Of a DNA stretch of 64,000 nucleotides, positions 26,252-39,884 are shown in pieces. The stretch comes from Serratia ficaria (lineage in GTDB: Bacteria > Pseudomonadota > Gammaproteobacteria > Enterobacterales > Enterobacteriaceae). Position 1 is the first letter of the stretch; each line of letters begins with the position of its first letter. Under the pieces are notes generated by a model. It was not told the DNA's origin and searched no databases. It was given only the letters and a program-made list of their open reading frames with translations. The stretch is taken from contig NZ_LT906479.1 in NCBI RefSeq assembly GCF_900187015.1, positions 5,145,974-5,209,973 on the forward strand, in the 5' to 3' direction. The position numbers and the translations under genes are program-made.

Positions 26252-26713
26252 ATGGCGGAAATTTATCAGATCGATAATCTCGATCGCGGCATTCTCAACG
26301 CCCTGATGGACAATGCGCGCACGCCCTATGCCGAACTGGCGAAGAACTTTGCCGTCAGCCCCGGCACCATCCATGTGCGGGTCGAGAAGATGAAACAGGC
26401 CGGCATCATTACCGGCGCACGGATCGACGTGAATCCCAAACAGCTGGGTTACGACGTCTGCTGCTTCATCGGCATTATATTGAAGAGCGCCAAAGACTAT
26501 CCTTCGGCGCTGAAGAAGCTGGAAAGCCTGGAGGAAGTGGTGGAGGCTTACTACACCACCGGCCACTACAGCGTGTTCATCAAAGTGATGTGCCGATCAA
26601 TAGACGCGCTGCAACAGGTACTTATCAACAAGATCCAGACCATCGACGAGATCCAGTCCACCGAAACCCTGATCTCGCTGCAGAACCCCATCATGCGCAC
26701 CATCACTCCCTAA
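26252..26713 (+). CDS. asnC: Transcriptional regulator AsnC (Lrp/AsnC family)
   Basis: This 153-residue protein has an N-terminal HTH (residues ~8–55, with YAELAKNFAVSPGTIHVRV) and a C-terminal RAM ligand domain. It senses asparagine, activates asnA and represses itself. The 154-bp gap to the divergent asnA holds both promoters. Confidence 0.95.
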   Translation: MAEIYQIDNLDRGILNALMDNARTPYAELAKNFAVSPGTIHVRVEKMKQAGIITGARIDVNPKQLGYDVCCFIGIILKSAKDYPSALKKLESLEEVVEAYYTTGHYSVFIKVMCRSIDALQQVLINKIQTIDEIQSTETLISLQNPIMRTITP

Positions 26714-26735
26714 GCGGCAAATTACTATACCCATA

Positions 26736-26744
26736 TTATCCACA
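26736..26744 (+). promoter_or_regulatory. DnaA box upstream of mioC
   Basis: TTATCCACA, a perfect DnaA box, lies in the asnC–mioC gap. The same site in E. coli overlaps the mioC promoter and couples mioC transcription towards oriC to DnaA. Confidence 0.75.
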
Positions 26745-26810
26745 GGTAGATCCCAGCCGATTCACAGCGTACAATGCTGCCACTTTGTAGAAGGTTGGGA
26801 TCGTTCATTC

Positions 26811-27251
26811 ATGGCAGACATTACTCTGATCAGTGGCAGTACGCTTGGCAGCGCCGAATACGTTGCCGAACATTTGGCTGAAAAACTGGAAGAAGCCGGC
26901 TTCACCACCGAAATGCTGCACGGCCCTGAACTGGATGAGCTGACGCTGGCCGGACGCTGGCTGGTGGTGTCTTCCACCCACGGCGCCGGGGATCTTCCCG
27001 ATAACCTGCAGCCGCTGCTGGACCAGATCGTCGAACAGCAACCCGATCTCTCCCAGGTGCAGTTTGGCGCAGTCGGTTTAGGCAGCTCGGAATACGATAC
27101 CTTCTGCGGCGCGATCCAACGGATCGACGATCTTCTGATCGCCAGAGGGGCGAAAAGGATCGGCGATCGGCTCGAGATCGACGTGACCGAACACGAAATT
27201 CCCGAGGATCCGGCGGAGGAATGGGTGAAAAACTGGATTAATTTACTCTAA
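26811..27251 (+). CDS. mioC: MioC flavodoxin-like protein
   Basis: This 146-residue protein is a short-chain flavodoxin binding FMN: the phosphate loop SGSTLGSAEYVAE lies at residues ~7–19, and the aromatic FMN loops STHGAGDLPDNL and GLGSSEYDTFCG follow. In E. coli it is needed for biotin synthase activity in vitro. The gene points into oriC, which starts a few bases beyond its stop. Confidence 0.94.
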   Translation: MADITLISGSTLGSAEYVAEHLAEKLEEAGFTTEMLHGPELDELTLAGRWLVVSSTHGAGDLPDNLQPLLDQIVEQQPDLSQVQFGAVGLGSSEYDTFCGAIQRIDDLLIARGAKRIGDRLEIDVTEHEIPEDPAEEWVKNWINLL

Positions 27252-27261
27252 TTCGCTTAAA

Positions 27262-27560
27262 GATCGCGCGAACGATTGTGGATAACTAAGCTTAAAAGCA
27301 GGGTAAAAGCGGTAGTTATCCCAATAACAACCCAAGGTCGCTTTTTGTCCTGTGTATAACATGCCATTTAGATCCCAGCTTATAAGCGCCAGGATCACCG
27401 ATCATTCACAGCTAACGATCCTTCTTAATCCGCTGATCTCAATCGCGAATAATCACTTATCCACAGAGGATCGCGATCCTAATAAGAGATCTAATAAAGA
27501 GATCTTTAAATAAAAAAGATCTTCTTTTAATTACCGACGATCCTGACCACTTGGTCGATC
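27262..27560. other. oriC: Chromosomal replication origin oriC
   Basis: Between mioC and mnmG the sequence shows the full E. coli-type origin, in reverse orientation. DnaA boxes: R4 TGTGGATAA at 27277–27285, R3-like TTATCCCAA at 27316–27324, R2 TGTGTATAA at 27351–27359, R1 TTATCCACA at 27457–27465. The AT-rich 13-mers, on the minus strand as GATCTCTTATTAG, GATCTCTTTATTA and GATCTTTTTTATT, lie at 27479–27491, 27492–27504 and 27509–27521. I count 13 GATC sites between 27262 and 27560, fitting Dam/SeqA control. Confidence 0.95.
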
Positions 27561-27632
27561 GTCTAAACTTGAGTAGAATCCCCCACCCCAGGGCAAACAA
27601 CGATCGTTCGCAATACGGCGAGGTGCAGTTCC

Positions 27633-29522
27633 ATGTTTTATCCAGATCAATTTGACGTCATCATCATCGGTGGTGGCCATGCAGGTACCGAGGCCGCCAT
27701 GGCCGCGGCGCGCATGGGGCGTCAGACTTTATTATTGACGCACAATATCGATACGCTGGGGCAGATGTCCTGCAACCCGGCGATTGGCGGTATTGGTAAA
27801 GGGCATCTGGTTAAGGAAATTGATGCACTCGGCGGGCTGATGGCCACGGCGATCGATCACGCCGGCATCCAGTTTAGGATACTAAACGCCAGCAAGGGCC
27901 CCGCGGTACGGGCAACCCGCGCTCAAGCCGACCGGGTGCTGTATCGCCAGGCGGTGCGCACTGCGCTGGAGAACCAGCCTAACCTGACTCTCTTCCAACA
28001 GCCGGTCGAGGATCTGATCGTGGAAAACGATCGGGTGGTGGGCGCCGTGACCCAGATGGGGCTGAAATTCCGCGCCAAGGCGGTGGTGCTGACCGTGGGC
28101 ACCTTCCTGGACGGCAAGATCCACATCGGCCTGGAGAATTACAGCGGCGGCCGCGCCGGCGATCCTCCGTCGATCTCGCTGTCGCAACGCCTGCGTGAAC
28201 TGCCGCTGCGCGTTAACCGGCTGAAAACAGGTACGCCGCCGCGCATCGACGCCCGCACCATCGATTTCAGCGTGTTGGCGCCGCAGCACGGCGATACGCC
28301 GGTGCCGGTGTTCTCCTTCCTGGGCGATGCCAGCCAGCATCCTGAACAGATGCCGTGCTATATCACCCACACCAATGAAAAAACCCATGACGTGATCCGC
28401 AATAACCTCGATCGCAGCCCGATGTACGCCGGGATCATCGAAGGGATCGGACCGCGCTACTGCCCGTCGATCGAAGACAAGGTGATGCGCTTCGCCGATC
28501 GTAACGCGCACCAGATCTTCCTCGAACCGGAAGGCCTGACCAGCAACGAAATTTATCCGAACGGCATCTCCACCAGCCTGCCGTTCGACGTGCAGATGCA
28601 GATCGTCCGTTCGATGGAAGGCATGCAAAACGCCCGCATCATTCGCCCGGGTTACGCCATCGAGTACGATTTCTTCGATCCGCGCGACCTGAAGCCGACG
28701 CTGGAAAGCAAATTCATTCAGGGCCTGTTCTTCGCCGGCCAGATCAACGGCACTACCGGTTATGAAGAAGCCGCGGCCCAGGGCCTGCTGGCCGGCCTGA
28801 ACGCCGGACGCTACGCCGTGGAAGACGAAGGCTGGGCGCCGCGCCGCGATCAGGCTTATCTGGGCGTGCTGGTGGACGACCTCAGCACCCTCGGCACCAA
28901 AGAGCCGTACCGCATGTTCACCTCGCGCGCCGAATACCGTTTGATGCTGCGTGAAGACAACGCCGATCTGCGTCTGACCGAGAAAGGCCGCGAGCTGGGC
29001 CTGGTGGACGACGTGCGTTGGGCGCGCTACAGCGAGAAGCTGGAGCATATCGAGCGGGAGCGTCAGCGTCTGCGCGATATCTGGATGCATCCGCATGCCG
29101 AGAACGTCGAGCAGGTCAACGCGCTGCTGAAAGCGCCGCTGTCGCGCGAAGCCAACGGTGAAGAGCTGCTTCGCCGGCCGGAAATGGACTACTCGCTGCT
29201 GACCCGCGTAGACGCCTTTGCGCCGGCGCTGGCCGATACCCAGGCTGCCGAGCAGGTGGAGATCCAGGTTAAGTACGAAGGTTATATCGCTCGTCAGCAG
29301 GAAGAGATCGAAAAGCAACAGCGCAACGAAAACACCGTGCTGCCGCTGGATCTCGATTATCGCCAGGTGTCCGGGCTGTCGAACGAAGTGATCGCCAAGC
29401 TGAACGACCACAAGCCGAATTCGATTGGCCAGGCTTCGCGTATCTCCGGCATCACCCCGGCGGCGATCTCAATTTTGCTGATTTGGCTGAAAAAGCAGGG
29501 GCTGCTGCGCCGCAGCGCATAA
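27633..29522 (+). CDS. mnmG: tRNA uridine-5-carboxymethylaminomethyl modification enzyme MnmG (GidA)
   Basis: This 629-residue FAD protein has the dinucleotide-binding motif [10 protein letters not shown] at residues ~13–22 and the family signatures [17 protein letters not shown] and [16 protein letters not shown]. With MnmE it installs the cmnm5 group on U34 of several tRNAs. Its partner mnmE is also in this window. It is the first gene right of oriC, in the usual gidA–gidB arrangement. Confidence 0.97.
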   Translation: MFYPDQFDVIIIGGGHAGTEAAMAAARMGRQTLLLTHNIDTLGQMSCNPAIGGIGKGHLVKEIDALGGLMATAIDHAGIQFRILNASKGPAVRATRAQADRVLYRQAVRTALENQPNLTLFQQPVEDLIVENDRVVGAVTQMGLKFRAKAVVLTVGTFLDGKIHIGLENYSGGRAGDPPSISLSQRLRELPLRVNRLKTGTPPRIDARTIDFSVLAPQHGDTPVPVFSFLGDASQHPEQMPCYITHTNEKTHDVIRNNLDRSPMYAGIIEGIGPRYCPSIEDKVMRFADRNAHQIFLEPEGLTSNEIYPNGISTSLPFDVQMQIVRSMEGMQNARIIRPGYAIEYDFFDPRDLKPTLESKFIQGLFFAGQINGTTGYEEAAAQGLLAGLNAGRYAVEDEGWAPRRDQAYLGVLVDDLSTLGTKEPYRMFTSRAEYRLMLREDNADLRLTEKGRELGLVDDVRWARYSEKLEHIERERQRLRDIWMHPHAENVEQVNALLKAPLSREANGEELLRRPEMDYSLLTRVDAFAPALADTQAAEQVEIQVKYEGYIARQQEEIEKQQRNENTVLPLDLDYRQVSGLSNEVIAKLNDHKPNSIGQASRISGITPAAISILLIWLKKQGLLRRSA

Positions 29523-29534
29523 AACCCGCATTTG

Positions 29535-29571
29535 AGCGGCCGTTTGTTCACCGGATGAGCAAACGGCCGCT
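29535..29571. terminator. Long hairpin between mnmG and rsmG
   Basis: A perfect 12-bp inverted repeat (29535–29546 with 29560–29571, core AGCGGCCGTTTG) starts 12 bp after the mnmG stop. No clear T-run follows, so it may be an attenuator or RNA-stability element rather than a full terminator. Confidence 0.5.
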
Positions 29572-29659
29572 GACATCAATCCCGGCCTGAATTATCATAG
29601 TCGCCTCGTAACGCCAGCCGCAGAACTGCTGGCCGTCAGCGCCTGTCAGAGGATCCGTT

Positions 29660-30280
29660 GTGCAAAAAAAATTAGACTCGCTGCTCGCGGCGGCAGGCAT
29701 TGAACTGCCCGATCGGCAAAAGCAGCAGCTGCTGGGCTATGTCGGCATGCTGGATAAGTGGAACAAGGCGTATAACCTCACGTCGGTACGCGATCCGCAG
29801 CAAATGCTGGTGCGCCACATTCTCGACAGCATCGTGGTGGAGCCGCACCTGCAGGGCACACGCTTTATCGACGTCGGCACCGGGCCGGGGCTGCCGGGCA
29901 TTCCGCTGGCGATCGTTCGCCCCGATTCACACTTCACGCTGCTGGACAGCCTGGGCAAGCGCGTGCGCTTCCTGCGGCAGGTGCAGCATGAACTGGGGTT
30001 GACCAATATCGAGCCGGTGCAGAGCCGCGTTGAAGCGTTCCCGGCCGAGCCGCCGTTCGACGGCGTCATCAGCCGCGCCTTCGCTTCGCTGCAGGACATG
30101 CTGTCCTGGTGCCACCATCTGCCGGCGAAAGGGCAGGGCCGTTTCTACGCGCTGAAGGGCGTGCGCCCGGATGAAGAGTTGGCGCAGCTGCCGGCAGACG
30201 TCAGCCTGGAGTCGGTGGTGCGGCTGCAGGTGCCTGAACTGGAAGGTGAACGCCATCTGGTGATCCTTAAGGCAAACTGA
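29660..30280 (+). CDS. rsmG: 16S rRNA (guanine527-N7)-methyltransferase RsmG (GidB)
   Basis: This 206-residue SAM-dependent methyltransferase has motif [16 protein letters not shown] at residues ~71–85 and [13 protein letters not shown] following. It methylates G527 of 16S rRNA; its loss gives low-level streptomycin resistance in other bacteria. The start codon is GTG (29660) behind AGAGGAT. Confidence 0.95.
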   Translation: MQKKLDSLLAAAGIELPDRQKQQLLGYVGMLDKWNKAYNLTSVRDPQQMLVRHILDSIVVEPHLQGTRFIDVGTGPGLPGIPLAIVRPDSHFTLLDSLGKRVRFLRQVQHELGLTNIEPVQSRVEAFPAEPPFDGVISRAFASLQDMLSWCHHLPAKGQGRFYALKGVRPDEELAQLPADVSLESVVRLQVPELEGERHLVILKAN

Positions 30281-30920
30281 GTTTGCTTTTGATCAAACAA
30301 GCGTGAATTAACCGGTAGTGAAATGTGTAAAAGTAAGCAGGCTAATTAATTGGTCGCTTTTTTTAGTTAATTTACTTTTTATTAACACAAAAACGGCGGC
30401 TAATTAGCGACAATAGGGTAATTGCAGTTGGAAATAGTCACGTTAGCAATCATGTGCGAAAGATTTCGCTTTACTGCTAATGTTAATTGGTTGTTGGAAT
30501 ATTGCCCCGTTGTCTGTCAATAAAAGGTTTTTGCCGGGTATACGGATTGTTTTTGAACAGTTAACTTGTAATATTTTGATTTATATAATCTTTTGATCGC
30601 TCAAATTGCTAAAGACCTTTTGATTGACCATCGGCTATAAATCAGAAAGGCACATTATTGTGATCGATTTCGCGTTTCGTAGTGCAACGTTGGAATAATC
30701 AGACAATAAAATGCGGCCTATTATTCCGAACGATTTCTTGTGAAAATAGCCTGAAATGGGGCAATTTAAATAATTGTTCACCTTTTCGCTACTTATCGAT
30801 TGAATTCGTTGGTATGCCCCGTATAATTTGCTCGTTTTTTGCTGCTTGACTCAGGACAGCAAAAACAGTTGTATACGTCACTCAGCATACCCCCTCAGGG
30901 GTACGGAGAGAACAAACGTC
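30281..30920 (+). promoter_or_regulatory. rsmG–atpI intergenic region with the atp operon promoter
   Basis: This 640-bp AT-rich stretch holds no gene I can support. A good σ70 promoter lies at 30800–30827 (TTGAAT, 16-bp spacer, TATAAT), about 90 bp before atpI. The long upstream AT-rich segment could bind nucleoid proteins. A small frame at 30828 is just an upward extension of atpI. Confidence 0.6.
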
Positions 30921-31304
30921 ATGTCTGTGTCCCTTTACAGCGGGAAAGTCGCACGCAAACTGCTGTTCCTGCAGTTAATGACTTTTGTTCTGATCAGCGC
31001 TGCTTTCCTGCTGAAAAGCCCGGAATGGAGCGCTTCGGCACTGGCTGGCGGTCTTGCCGCCTGGTTGCCGAGTGCAATGTTTATGCTGTTTGCCTTGCGC
31101 CATCAGGCGCAGACGCCGGCGCCCGGACGGGTTGCCTGGTCGTTCGCCATCGGCGAGGGGCTAAAGGTCGTGATCACCATCGTTTTGCTGATCGTGGCGC
31201 TGGGGGTGTTCAAGGCGGAGTTTATACCGCTTGGCCTGACCTATTTAGCGGTGTTAGTGGTGCAGATAGTGGCACCGGCCGTGATTAACAGTTACCGAAC
31301 TTAA
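30921..31304 (+). CDS. atpI: F0F1 ATP synthase accessory subunit AtpI
   Basis: This 127-residue membrane protein with four hydrophobic segments is the first gene of the atp operon. AtpI is thought to help assemble the c-ring and is not essential. I chose the ATG at 30921 (MSVSLYSGKVARKLL), which matches the family length; the open frame extends 31 codons upstream into the promoter leader. Confidence 0.9.
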   Translation: MSVSLYSGKVARKLLFLQLMTFVLISAAFLLKSPEWSASALAGGLAAWLPSAMFMLFALRHQAQTPAPGRVAWSFAIGEGLKVVITIVLLIVALGVFKAEFIPLGLTYLAVLVVQIVAPAVINSYRT

Positions 31305-31308
31305 CTAA

Positions 31309-32106
<798 letters not shown>

Positions 32107-32137
32107 TTTTCTTAAAACACTTGCACTTTTAAACTGA

Positions 32138-32395
<258 letters not shown>

Positions 32396-32452
32396 GTAGA
32401 GAATTTCTCTACACTGAAACCACACTATTAACTTTTAAAGAGGCATTGTGCT

Positions 32453-32923
32453 GTGAATCTTAACGCAACAATCCTCGGCCAGGCCATCGCGTTCGTTCTG
32501 TTTGTCTGGTTCTGCATGAAGTACGTATGGCCGCCGATTATGGCTGCCATCGAGAAGCGTCAGAAAGAAATTGCTGACGGTCTCGCTTCTGCAGAGCGTG
32601 CCAAAAAAGATCTGGACTTAGCGCAAGCCAATGCGACCGACCAGCTGAAAACTGCTAAAGCAGAAGCTCAGGTGATCATCGAGCAAGCGAACAAACGCAA
32701 AGCTCAGATCATGGATGAAGCGAAAGCCGAAGCCGAGCAGGAACGTAACAAAATCGTGGCGCAGGCTCAGGCTGAGATCGAAGCCGAACGTAAGCGCGCT
32801 CGTGAAGAGTTGCGTAAGCAAGTCGCGATGCTGGCAATTGCCGGCGCCGAGAAGATCATCGAACGTTCCGTGGATGAAGCTGCTAACAGCGACATCGTTG
32901 ATAAACTGGTCGCTGAACTGTAA
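32453..32923 (+). CDS. atpF: ATP synthase F0 subunit b
   Basis: This 156-residue subunit is the peripheral stalk: one N-terminal membrane helix ([20 protein letters not shown]) followed by a long charged coiled coil that binds the δ subunit. Translation starts at GTG (32453), as in E. coli atpF, behind AAAGAGGC. The length equals E. coli b. Confidence 0.96.
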   Translation: MNLNATILGQAIAFVLFVWFCMKYVWPPIMAAIEKRQKEIADGLASAERAKKDLDLAQANATDQLKTAKAEAQVIIEQANKRKAQIMDEAKAEAEQERNKIVAQAQAEIEAERKRAREELRKQVAMLAIAGAEKIIERSVDEAANSDIVDKLVAEL

Positions 32924-32937
32924 GGAGGGAGGGGCTG

Positions 32938-33471
32938 ATGTCTGAATTTGTAACTGTAGCTCGCCCCTACGCCAAAGCAGCTTTTGACTTTGCCGTTGAG
33001 CACCAAAGCGTAGAGCGCTGGCAGGATATGCTGGCGTTTGCGGCTGTTGTCACTCGCAATGAACAGATTTCTGAACTGCTGTCTGGCGCGGTTGCGCCGG
33101 AGACGCTGTCCAAGACGTTCATCGCGGTTTGTGGCGATCGGCTCGACGAAAATGGCCAGAACTTTATCCGTGTAATGGCCGAAAATGGACGTTTACTGGT
33201 TCTTCCTGCCGTGCTGCAGCAGTTCATCGAACTGCGCGCCTCGCTGGAATCCACCGTCGAAGTCGAAGTGCTCTCTGCGAGCGCACTGAGCGACGAACAG
33301 CAGGCTAAAATTGCCGCTGCGATGGAAAAACGTCTGTCACGCAAAGTTAAGCTGAATTGCAAAATTGACAAGTCTGTACTGGCCGGCATTATCGTCCGCG
33401 CCGGCGATATGGTGATTGATGGCAGCGTTCGCGGTCGTCTTGAACGCCTGACAGACGTCTTGCAGTCTTAA
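32938..33471 (+). CDS. atpH: ATP synthase F1 subunit delta
   Basis: This 177-residue subunit links the top of F1 to the b stalk. It has the OSCP-type N-terminal helical domain ([13 protein letters not shown]) and the C-terminal signature [20 protein letters not shown]. It is 14 bp behind atpF, with GGAGGG as a strong ribosome site. Confidence 0.96.
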   Translation: MSEFVTVARPYAKAAFDFAVEHQSVERWQDMLAFAAVVTRNEQISELLSGAVAPETLSKTFIAVCGDRLDENGQNFIRVMAENGRLLVLPAVLQQFIELRASLESTVEVEVLSASALSDEQQAKIAAAMEKRLSRKVKLNCKIDKSVLAGIIVRAGDMVIDGSVRGRLERLTDVLQS

Positions 33472-33483
33472 GGGGACTGGAGC

Positions 33484-35025
33484 ATGCAACTGAATTCCAC
33501 CGAAATCAGCGAACTGATCAAGCAGCGCATTGCTCAGTTCAATGTAGTGAGCGAAGCTCACAATGAAGGTACTATCGTTTCCGTCAGCGACGGGATCATC
33601 CGCGTACACGGCCTGGCCGAAGTCATGCAGGGCGAGATGATCGCGCTGCCGGGCAACCGTTACGCAATCGCATTGAACCTGGAGCGCGACTCCGTAGGTG
33701 CCGTGGTTATGGGTCCGTACGCGGATCTGGCCGAAGGCATGAAGGTTAAGTGCACCGGCCGTATTCTGGAAGTTCCGGTTGGCCGTGGCCTGCTGGGCCG
33801 CGTTGTTAACACCCTGGGCGCGCCTATCGACGGTAAAGGCCCGGTTGAGAACGACGGTTTCTCCCCGGTTGAAGCCATCGCCCCTGGCGTTATCGAGCGT
33901 CAATCCGTTGACCAGCCGGTGCAGACTGGCTACAAATCTGTCGACGCCATGATTCCAATCGGCCGTGGCCAGCGTGAGCTGGTGATCGGCGACCGTCAGA
34001 CCGGTAAAACCGCGCTGGCGATCGATGCGATCATCAACCAACGCGACTCCGGCATCAAATGCGTTTACGTGGCTATCGGCCAGAAAGCGTCCACCATCGC
34101 TAACGTGGTGCGCAAACTGGAAGAGCACGGCGCACTGGCCAACACCATCGTTGTGGTGGCTACCGCGTCTGAATCCGCCGCACTGCAATACCTGGCGCCA
34201 TACGCCGGTTGTGCTATGGGTGAATACTTCCGTGACCGCGGTGAAGATGCGCTGATCGTATACGATGACCTGTCCAAACAGGCCGTCGCTTACCGTCAGA
34301 TCTCCCTGCTGCTTCGTCGTCCGCCAGGTCGTGAAGCTTACCCGGGCGACGTATTCTACCTCCACTCCCGTTTACTGGAGCGTGCTGCGCGCGTTAACGC
34401 CGAATACGTTGAAGCCTTCACCAAAGGTGAAGTCAAAGGCCAAACCGGTTCACTGACCGCTCTGCCGATCATCGAAACCCAGGCGGGTGACGTTTCCGCG
34501 TTCGTTCCGACCAACGTAATCTCGATTACCGACGGTCAGATCTTCCTGGAATCCAACCTGTTCAACTCCGGTATTCGTCCGGCGGTTAACCCGGGTATCT
34601 CGGTATCCCGTGTGGGTGGTGCAGCGCAGACCAAGATCATGAAAAAACTGTCCGGTGGTATCCGTACCGCTCTGGCGCAGTATCGTGAACTGGCCGCGTT
34701 CTCCCAGTTCGCTTCCGATCTGGACGATGCGACCCGCAAACAGCTGAGCCACGGTCAGAAAGTGACCGAGCTGCTGAAACAGAAACAGTATGCGCCGATG
34801 TCGGTCGCACAACAGTCTCTGGTGCTGTTTGCCGCAGAACGCGGTTACCTGAACGACGTCGAAGTCGCGAAAGTCGTGAGCTTCGAAGCCGCGCTGGTTG
34901 CTTATGCGGACCGCGAGCACGCCGAACTGCTGAACCACATCAACCAAACTGGCAACTTCAACGATGAGATCGAAGGCAAGCTGAAAGGCGTGCTCGAGAC
35001 CTTCAAGAAAACCCAGTCCTGGTAA
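33484..35025 (+). CDS. atpA: ATP synthase F1 subunit alpha
   Basis: This 513-residue nucleotide-binding subunit has the P-loop GDRQTGKT at ~169–176 and the signature [13 protein letters not shown]; the length equals E. coli. It alternates with β in the catalytic hexamer and carries regulatory sites. It lies 12 bp after atpH. Confidence 0.97.
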   Translation: MQLNSTEISELIKQRIAQFNVVSEAHNEGTIVSVSDGIIRVHGLAEVMQGEMIALPGNRYAIALNLERDSVGAVVMGPYADLAEGMKVKCTGRILEVPVGRGLLGRVVNTLGAPIDGKGPVENDGFSPVEAIAPGVIERQSVDQPVQTGYKSVDAMIPIGRGQRELVIGDRQTGKTALAIDAIINQRDSGIKCVYVAIGQKASTIANVVRKLEEHGALANTIVVVATASESAALQYLAPYAGCAMGEYFRDRGEDALIVYDDLSKQAVAYRQISLLLRRPPGREAYPGDVFYLHSRLLERAARVNAEYVEAFTKGEVKGQTGSLTALPIIETQAGDVSAFVPTNVISITDGQIFLESNLFNSGIRPAVNPGISVSRVGGAAQTKIMKKLSGGIRTALAQYRELAAFSQFASDLDDATRKQLSHGQKVTELLKQKQYAPMSVAQQSLVLFAAERGYLNDVEVAKVVSFEAALVAYADREHAELLNHINQTGNFNDEIEGKLKGVLETFKKTQSW

Positions 35026-35084
35026 CGTCGAACGGTCCTGCTGTTGAAAAACAGCAGGCCGTCTGGCACTGAGGAGAAGCAGAG

Positions 35085-35948
35085 ATGGCCGGCGCAAAAG
35101 AGATACGTAGTAAGATCGCTAGCGTGCAAAACACGCAAAAGATCACTAAAGCGATGGAAATGGTCGCCGCCTCCAAAATGCGTAAATCGCAGGAACGCAT
35201 GGCGGCCAGCCGTCCTTATGCAGAGACCATGCGCAAAGTGATTGGTCACCTTGCGTTAGGGAATCTGGAGTACAAGCACCCGTACCTGGATGAGCGTGAC
35301 GTTAAGCGCGTCGGGTATCTGGTGGTGTCTACTGACCGTGGTCTCTGCGGCGGCTTGAACATCAACCTGTTCAAAAAGCTGCTGGCGGAGATGAAAGGCT
35401 GGTCCGAAAAAGGCGTTGAAACTGATTTGGCGCTGATTGGCTCTAAAGCGGCCTCTTTCTTTGGTTCCGTGGGCGGCAACGTGGTTGCCCAGGTGACCGG
35501 CATGGGGGACAAACCTTCCCTGTCGGATCTGATCGGGCCGGTGAAAGTGATGCTGCAGGCCTACGACGAAGGTCGTTTGGACAAGCTGTACATTGTCAGC
35601 AACAAATTTGTCAATACGATGTCCCAGGAGCCGCAGGTCATTCAGCTGCTGCCGTTACCGCCAGCCGATGACGAAGAGCTGAAGAAAACGCCTTGGGATT
35701 ACCTGTATGAACCCGATCCAAAAGTGCTGCTTGATACCTTGCTGCGCCGTTATGTGGAGTCGCAGGTTTATCAGGGCGTCGTGGAAAACCTGGCCAGCGA
35801 GCAGGCCGCACGAATGGTCGCGATGAAAGCCGCAACCGATAACGGCGGTAGCCTGATCAAAGAGCTGCAGTTGGTTTACAACAAGGCTCGTCAGGCCAGC
35901 ATCACTCAGGAACTCACCGAGATCGTTTCGGGAGCCTCCGCGGTTTAA
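35085..35948 (+). CDS. atpG: ATP synthase F1 subunit gamma
   Basis: This 287-residue subunit is the central rotor shaft, with an N-terminal coiled-coil helix ([20 protein letters not shown]) and the C-terminal helix ending [15 protein letters not shown]. It is followed not by the short gap seen in E. coli but by an ERIC element before atpD. Confidence 0.97.
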   Translation: MAGAKEIRSKIASVQNTQKITKAMEMVAASKMRKSQERMAASRPYAETMRKVIGHLALGNLEYKHPYLDERDVKRVGYLVVSTDRGLCGGLNINLFKKLLAEMKGWSEKGVETDLALIGSKAASFFGSVGGNVVAQVTGMGDKPSLSDLIGPVKVMLQAYDEGRLDKLYIVSNKFVNTMSQEPQVIQLLPLPPADDEELKKTPWDYLYEPDPKVLLDTLLRRYVESQVYQGVVENLASEQAARMVAMKAATDNGGSLIKELQLVYNKARQASITQELTEIVSGASAV

Positions 35949-35957
35949 CCAGGTTAT

Positions 35958-37487
<1,530 letters not shown>

Positions 37488-37507
37488 CGCCTTGAGAGGA
37501 GGGTGAT

Positions 37508-37927
37508 ATGGCTATGACTTACCATCTGGATGTCGTCAGCGCGGAAAAGCAGATGTTTTCCGGCCTGGTGCAGAAGATCCAGGTGACAGGCAGCGAAGGT
37601 GAACTGGGGATCTTCCCTGGCCATGCGCCGCTGCTGACTGCCATCAAGCCTGGCATGGTGCGTATTGTTAAACAGCACGGTGAAGAAGAGTTCATCTACC
37701 TGTCCGGCGGTATCCTTGAGGTACAGCCGAGCGTGGTTACCGTGCTGGCGGACACTGCTATCCGTGGAACTGACCTCGACGAAGCGAGAGCGCTGGAAGC
37801 TAAGCGTAAAGCTGAGGAACACATTCGCAGCTCTCATGGCGATGTCGACTATGCTCAGGCATCCGCTGAACTGGCGAAAGCGATCGCAAAACTTCGCGTT
37901 ATCGAGCTCACCAGAAAAGCGATGTAA
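37508..37927 (+). CDS. atpC: ATP synthase F1 subunit epsilon
   Basis: This 139-residue subunit has the N-terminal β-sandwich ([30 protein letters not shown]) and a C-terminal helical hairpin that inhibits rotation. It is the last gene of the operon, 20 bp after atpD behind GAGAGGAGGG. Confidence 0.97.
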   Translation: MAMTYHLDVVSAEKQMFSGLVQKIQVTGSEGELGIFPGHAPLLTAIKPGMVRIVKQHGEEEFIYLSGGILEVQPSVVTVLADTAIRGTDLDEARALEAKRKAEEHIRSSHGDVDYAQASAELAKAIAKLRVIELTRKAM

Positions 37928-37929
37928 GG

Positions 37930-37989
37930 TTTGGGTGCTCAACGTGCACCCAAATTTAAGAAAGCGGCCTATAGGGTCGCTTTTTTTTT
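37930..37989 (+). terminator. Double hairpin terminator of the atp operon
   Basis: A first perfect stem TTTGGGTGC/GCACCCAAA (37930–37954) is followed by a second (37963–37969 with 37975–37981) and a run of nine T. The second is a canonical intrinsic terminator three dozen bases past atpC. Confidence 0.88.
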
Positions 37990-38221
37990 GCTTTAAAATA
38001 ACCGTTTCGGCCCGGCGACCATTGTGGTGTATAACCGCCAATACCCTGAGGGAAACGTCGCCGATCGCCGACAGTTTTTTCATCCCGGCGCAGAATTAAC
38101 CGGGTCGGCGACAAGCCAAGGCTCGCGCGGCCTGAGCCCGGTTCGTGCAGAGAAATATGTAGTAATTTAGTCACTAAACGGTTTTACTTTCGTCTATCAA
38201 AATGGAGTTATCAGGTTGCTT

Positions 38222-39592
38222 ATGTCGAACAGCGCAATGAGTGTGGTGATCCTCGCCGCGGGCAAGGGAACACGCATGTATTCCGATCTTCCCAAGGTGT
38301 TGCATCCGCTGGCGGGCAAGCCAATGGTGCAGCACGTCATTGATGCCGCGATGAAACTGGGCGCGCAAAACGTCCATCTGGTGTATGGCCACGGCGGCGA
38401 CCTGCTGAAAAGCACCCTGTCCGACGGCGCCCTGAACTGGGTGCTGCAGGCGGAACAGCTGGGCACCGGCCATGCCATGCAGCAGGCCGCGCCGCACTTC
38501 GCCGACGACGAAGACGTGCTGATGCTGTACGGCGACGTGCCGCTGATCTCTGTCGACACGCTCACGCGCCTGCTGGCGGCCAAGCCGCAGGGCGGCATCG
38601 GCCTGCTGACGGTGAAGCTGGACGACCCAACCGGCTACGGCCGCATCGTGCGTGAAAACGGCGAGGTGGTGGGCATCGTGGAGCATAAGGACGCCGGCGA
38701 AGCGCAGCGCCAGATCAACGAAATCAACACCGGCATCCTGGTGGCCAACGGGCGTGACCTTAAACGCTGGCTGGGGATGCTGAGCAACGACAACGCGCAG
38801 GGCGAGTACTACATCACGGATATCATCGCTCTGGCCCATGCCGACGGCAAAAAGATCGAGGCGGTGCATCCGGCGCGTCTGAGCGAAGTGGAAGGCGTCA
38901 ACAATCGCCTGCAGCTGGCGCGGCTTGAGCGGGTGTATCAGTCGGAACAGTCTGAAAAGCTGCTGCTGGCCGGCGTTATGCTGCTGGATCCGGCGCGCTT
39001 CGATCTGCGCGGTGAACTTGTCCACGGCCGCGACGTTTCTATCGACGCCAACGTGATTATCGAAGGCCGCGTCACGCTGGGCGACCGGGTGAAAATCGGC
39101 GCGGGTTGCGTACTGAAAAACTGCGCGATCGGCGACGGCTGCGAGATCAGCCCGTACAGCGTGCTGGAAGACGCGGTGCTGGAAGCCGACTGCACCGTCG
39201 GGCCTTTCGCTCGCCTGCGTCCCGGCGCCGAACTGGCGGCCGGCGCCCACGTCGGCAACTTCGTGGAAATGAAAAAGGCGCGCCTCGGCAAAGGCTCGAA
39301 AGCCGGCCACCTGAGCTATCTGGGCGACGCCGAGATTGGCGACGACGTGAATATCGGCGCCGGCACCATCACCTGCAACTACGATGGCGCCAATAAGCAC
39401 AAGACCATCATCGGCGACGGCGTGTTCGTCGGCTCCGATACCCAGCTGGTGGCGCCGGTATCGGTCGGCAAAGGCTCCACCATCGCCGCCGGCACCACGG
39501 TGACGCGCGATATCGGCGACGATGAGCTGGTGCTGAGCCGCGTCAAGCAGGTGCATATTCAGGGCTGGCAACGTCCGCTGAAGAAGAAATAG
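38222..39592 (+). CDS. glmU: Bifunctional UDP-GlcNAc pyrophosphorylase / GlcN-1-P acetyltransferase GlmU
   Basis: This 456-residue enzyme makes UDP-GlcNAc for peptidoglycan and LPS. The N-terminal uridyltransferase domain has [18 protein letters not shown] at residues ~10–27; the C-terminal left-handed β-helix acetyltransferase has repeated hexapeptides and the active-site region [12 protein letters not shown]. The ATG at 38222 gives 456 residues, as in E. coli; a TTG two codons earlier (38216) is better spaced from GGAG and cannot be excluded. Confidence 0.96.
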   Translation: MSNSAMSVVILAAGKGTRMYSDLPKVLHPLAGKPMVQHVIDAAMKLGAQNVHLVYGHGGDLLKSTLSDGALNWVLQAEQLGTGHAMQQAAPHFADDEDVLMLYGDVPLISVDTLTRLLAAKPQGGIGLLTVKLDDPTGYGRIVRENGEVVGIVEHKDAGEAQRQINEINTGILVANGRDLKRWLGMLSNDNAQGEYYITDIIALAHADGKKIEAVHPARLSEVEGVNNRLQLARLERVYQSEQSEKLLLAGVMLLDPARFDLRGELVHGRDVSIDANVIIEGRVTLGDRVKIGAGCVLKNCAIGDGCEISPYSVLEDAVLEADCTVGPFARLRPGAELAAGAHVGNFVEMKKARLGKGSKAGHLSYLGDAEIGDDVNIGAGTITCNYDGANKHKTIIGDGVFVGSDTQLVAPVSVGKGSTIAAGTTVTRDIGDDELVLSRVKQVHIQGWQRPLKKK

Positions 39593-39597
39593 GGGAA

Positions 39598-39722
39598 GCC
39601 CTTCATATTTCGAACCGCAGCGTTGTTGGCTTCATGCCGGAACCCCAGTCACTTACTTGAGTAAGCTCCTGGGGATTCTGGCATTTGCCGCCTAGCTGCA
39701 GCCCGAAATCTATTGGGCGGTA
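39598..39722. repeat. ERIC element between glmU and glmS
   Basis: The sequence has both ERIC core arms, CCCCAGTCACTTACTT and GTAAGCTCCTGGGGATTC, which match the ERIC2 and ERIC1R primer regions. It begins six bases past the glmU stop, so it lies within the probable glmUS transcript. Confidence 0.9.
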
Positions 39723-39884
39723 GTATAAAGAGTATGTTTTATATTGCGCTCCAATGCAGAGCCCAATACAAAACATAATAATCCCCACCATCTACAGGCT
39801 CGGGGCCGCACGGTAAAAACCGGCGAAAATCAGGTCAAGACATCGAAAGCGTCCTTAAAGGGCGTTTAATTAGGAATACAACTG

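Noticed and set aside
27633..29522. 509-codon minus-strand frame opposite mnmG
   Set aside because: Shadow of mnmG in the complementary frame; no start signal or family match.
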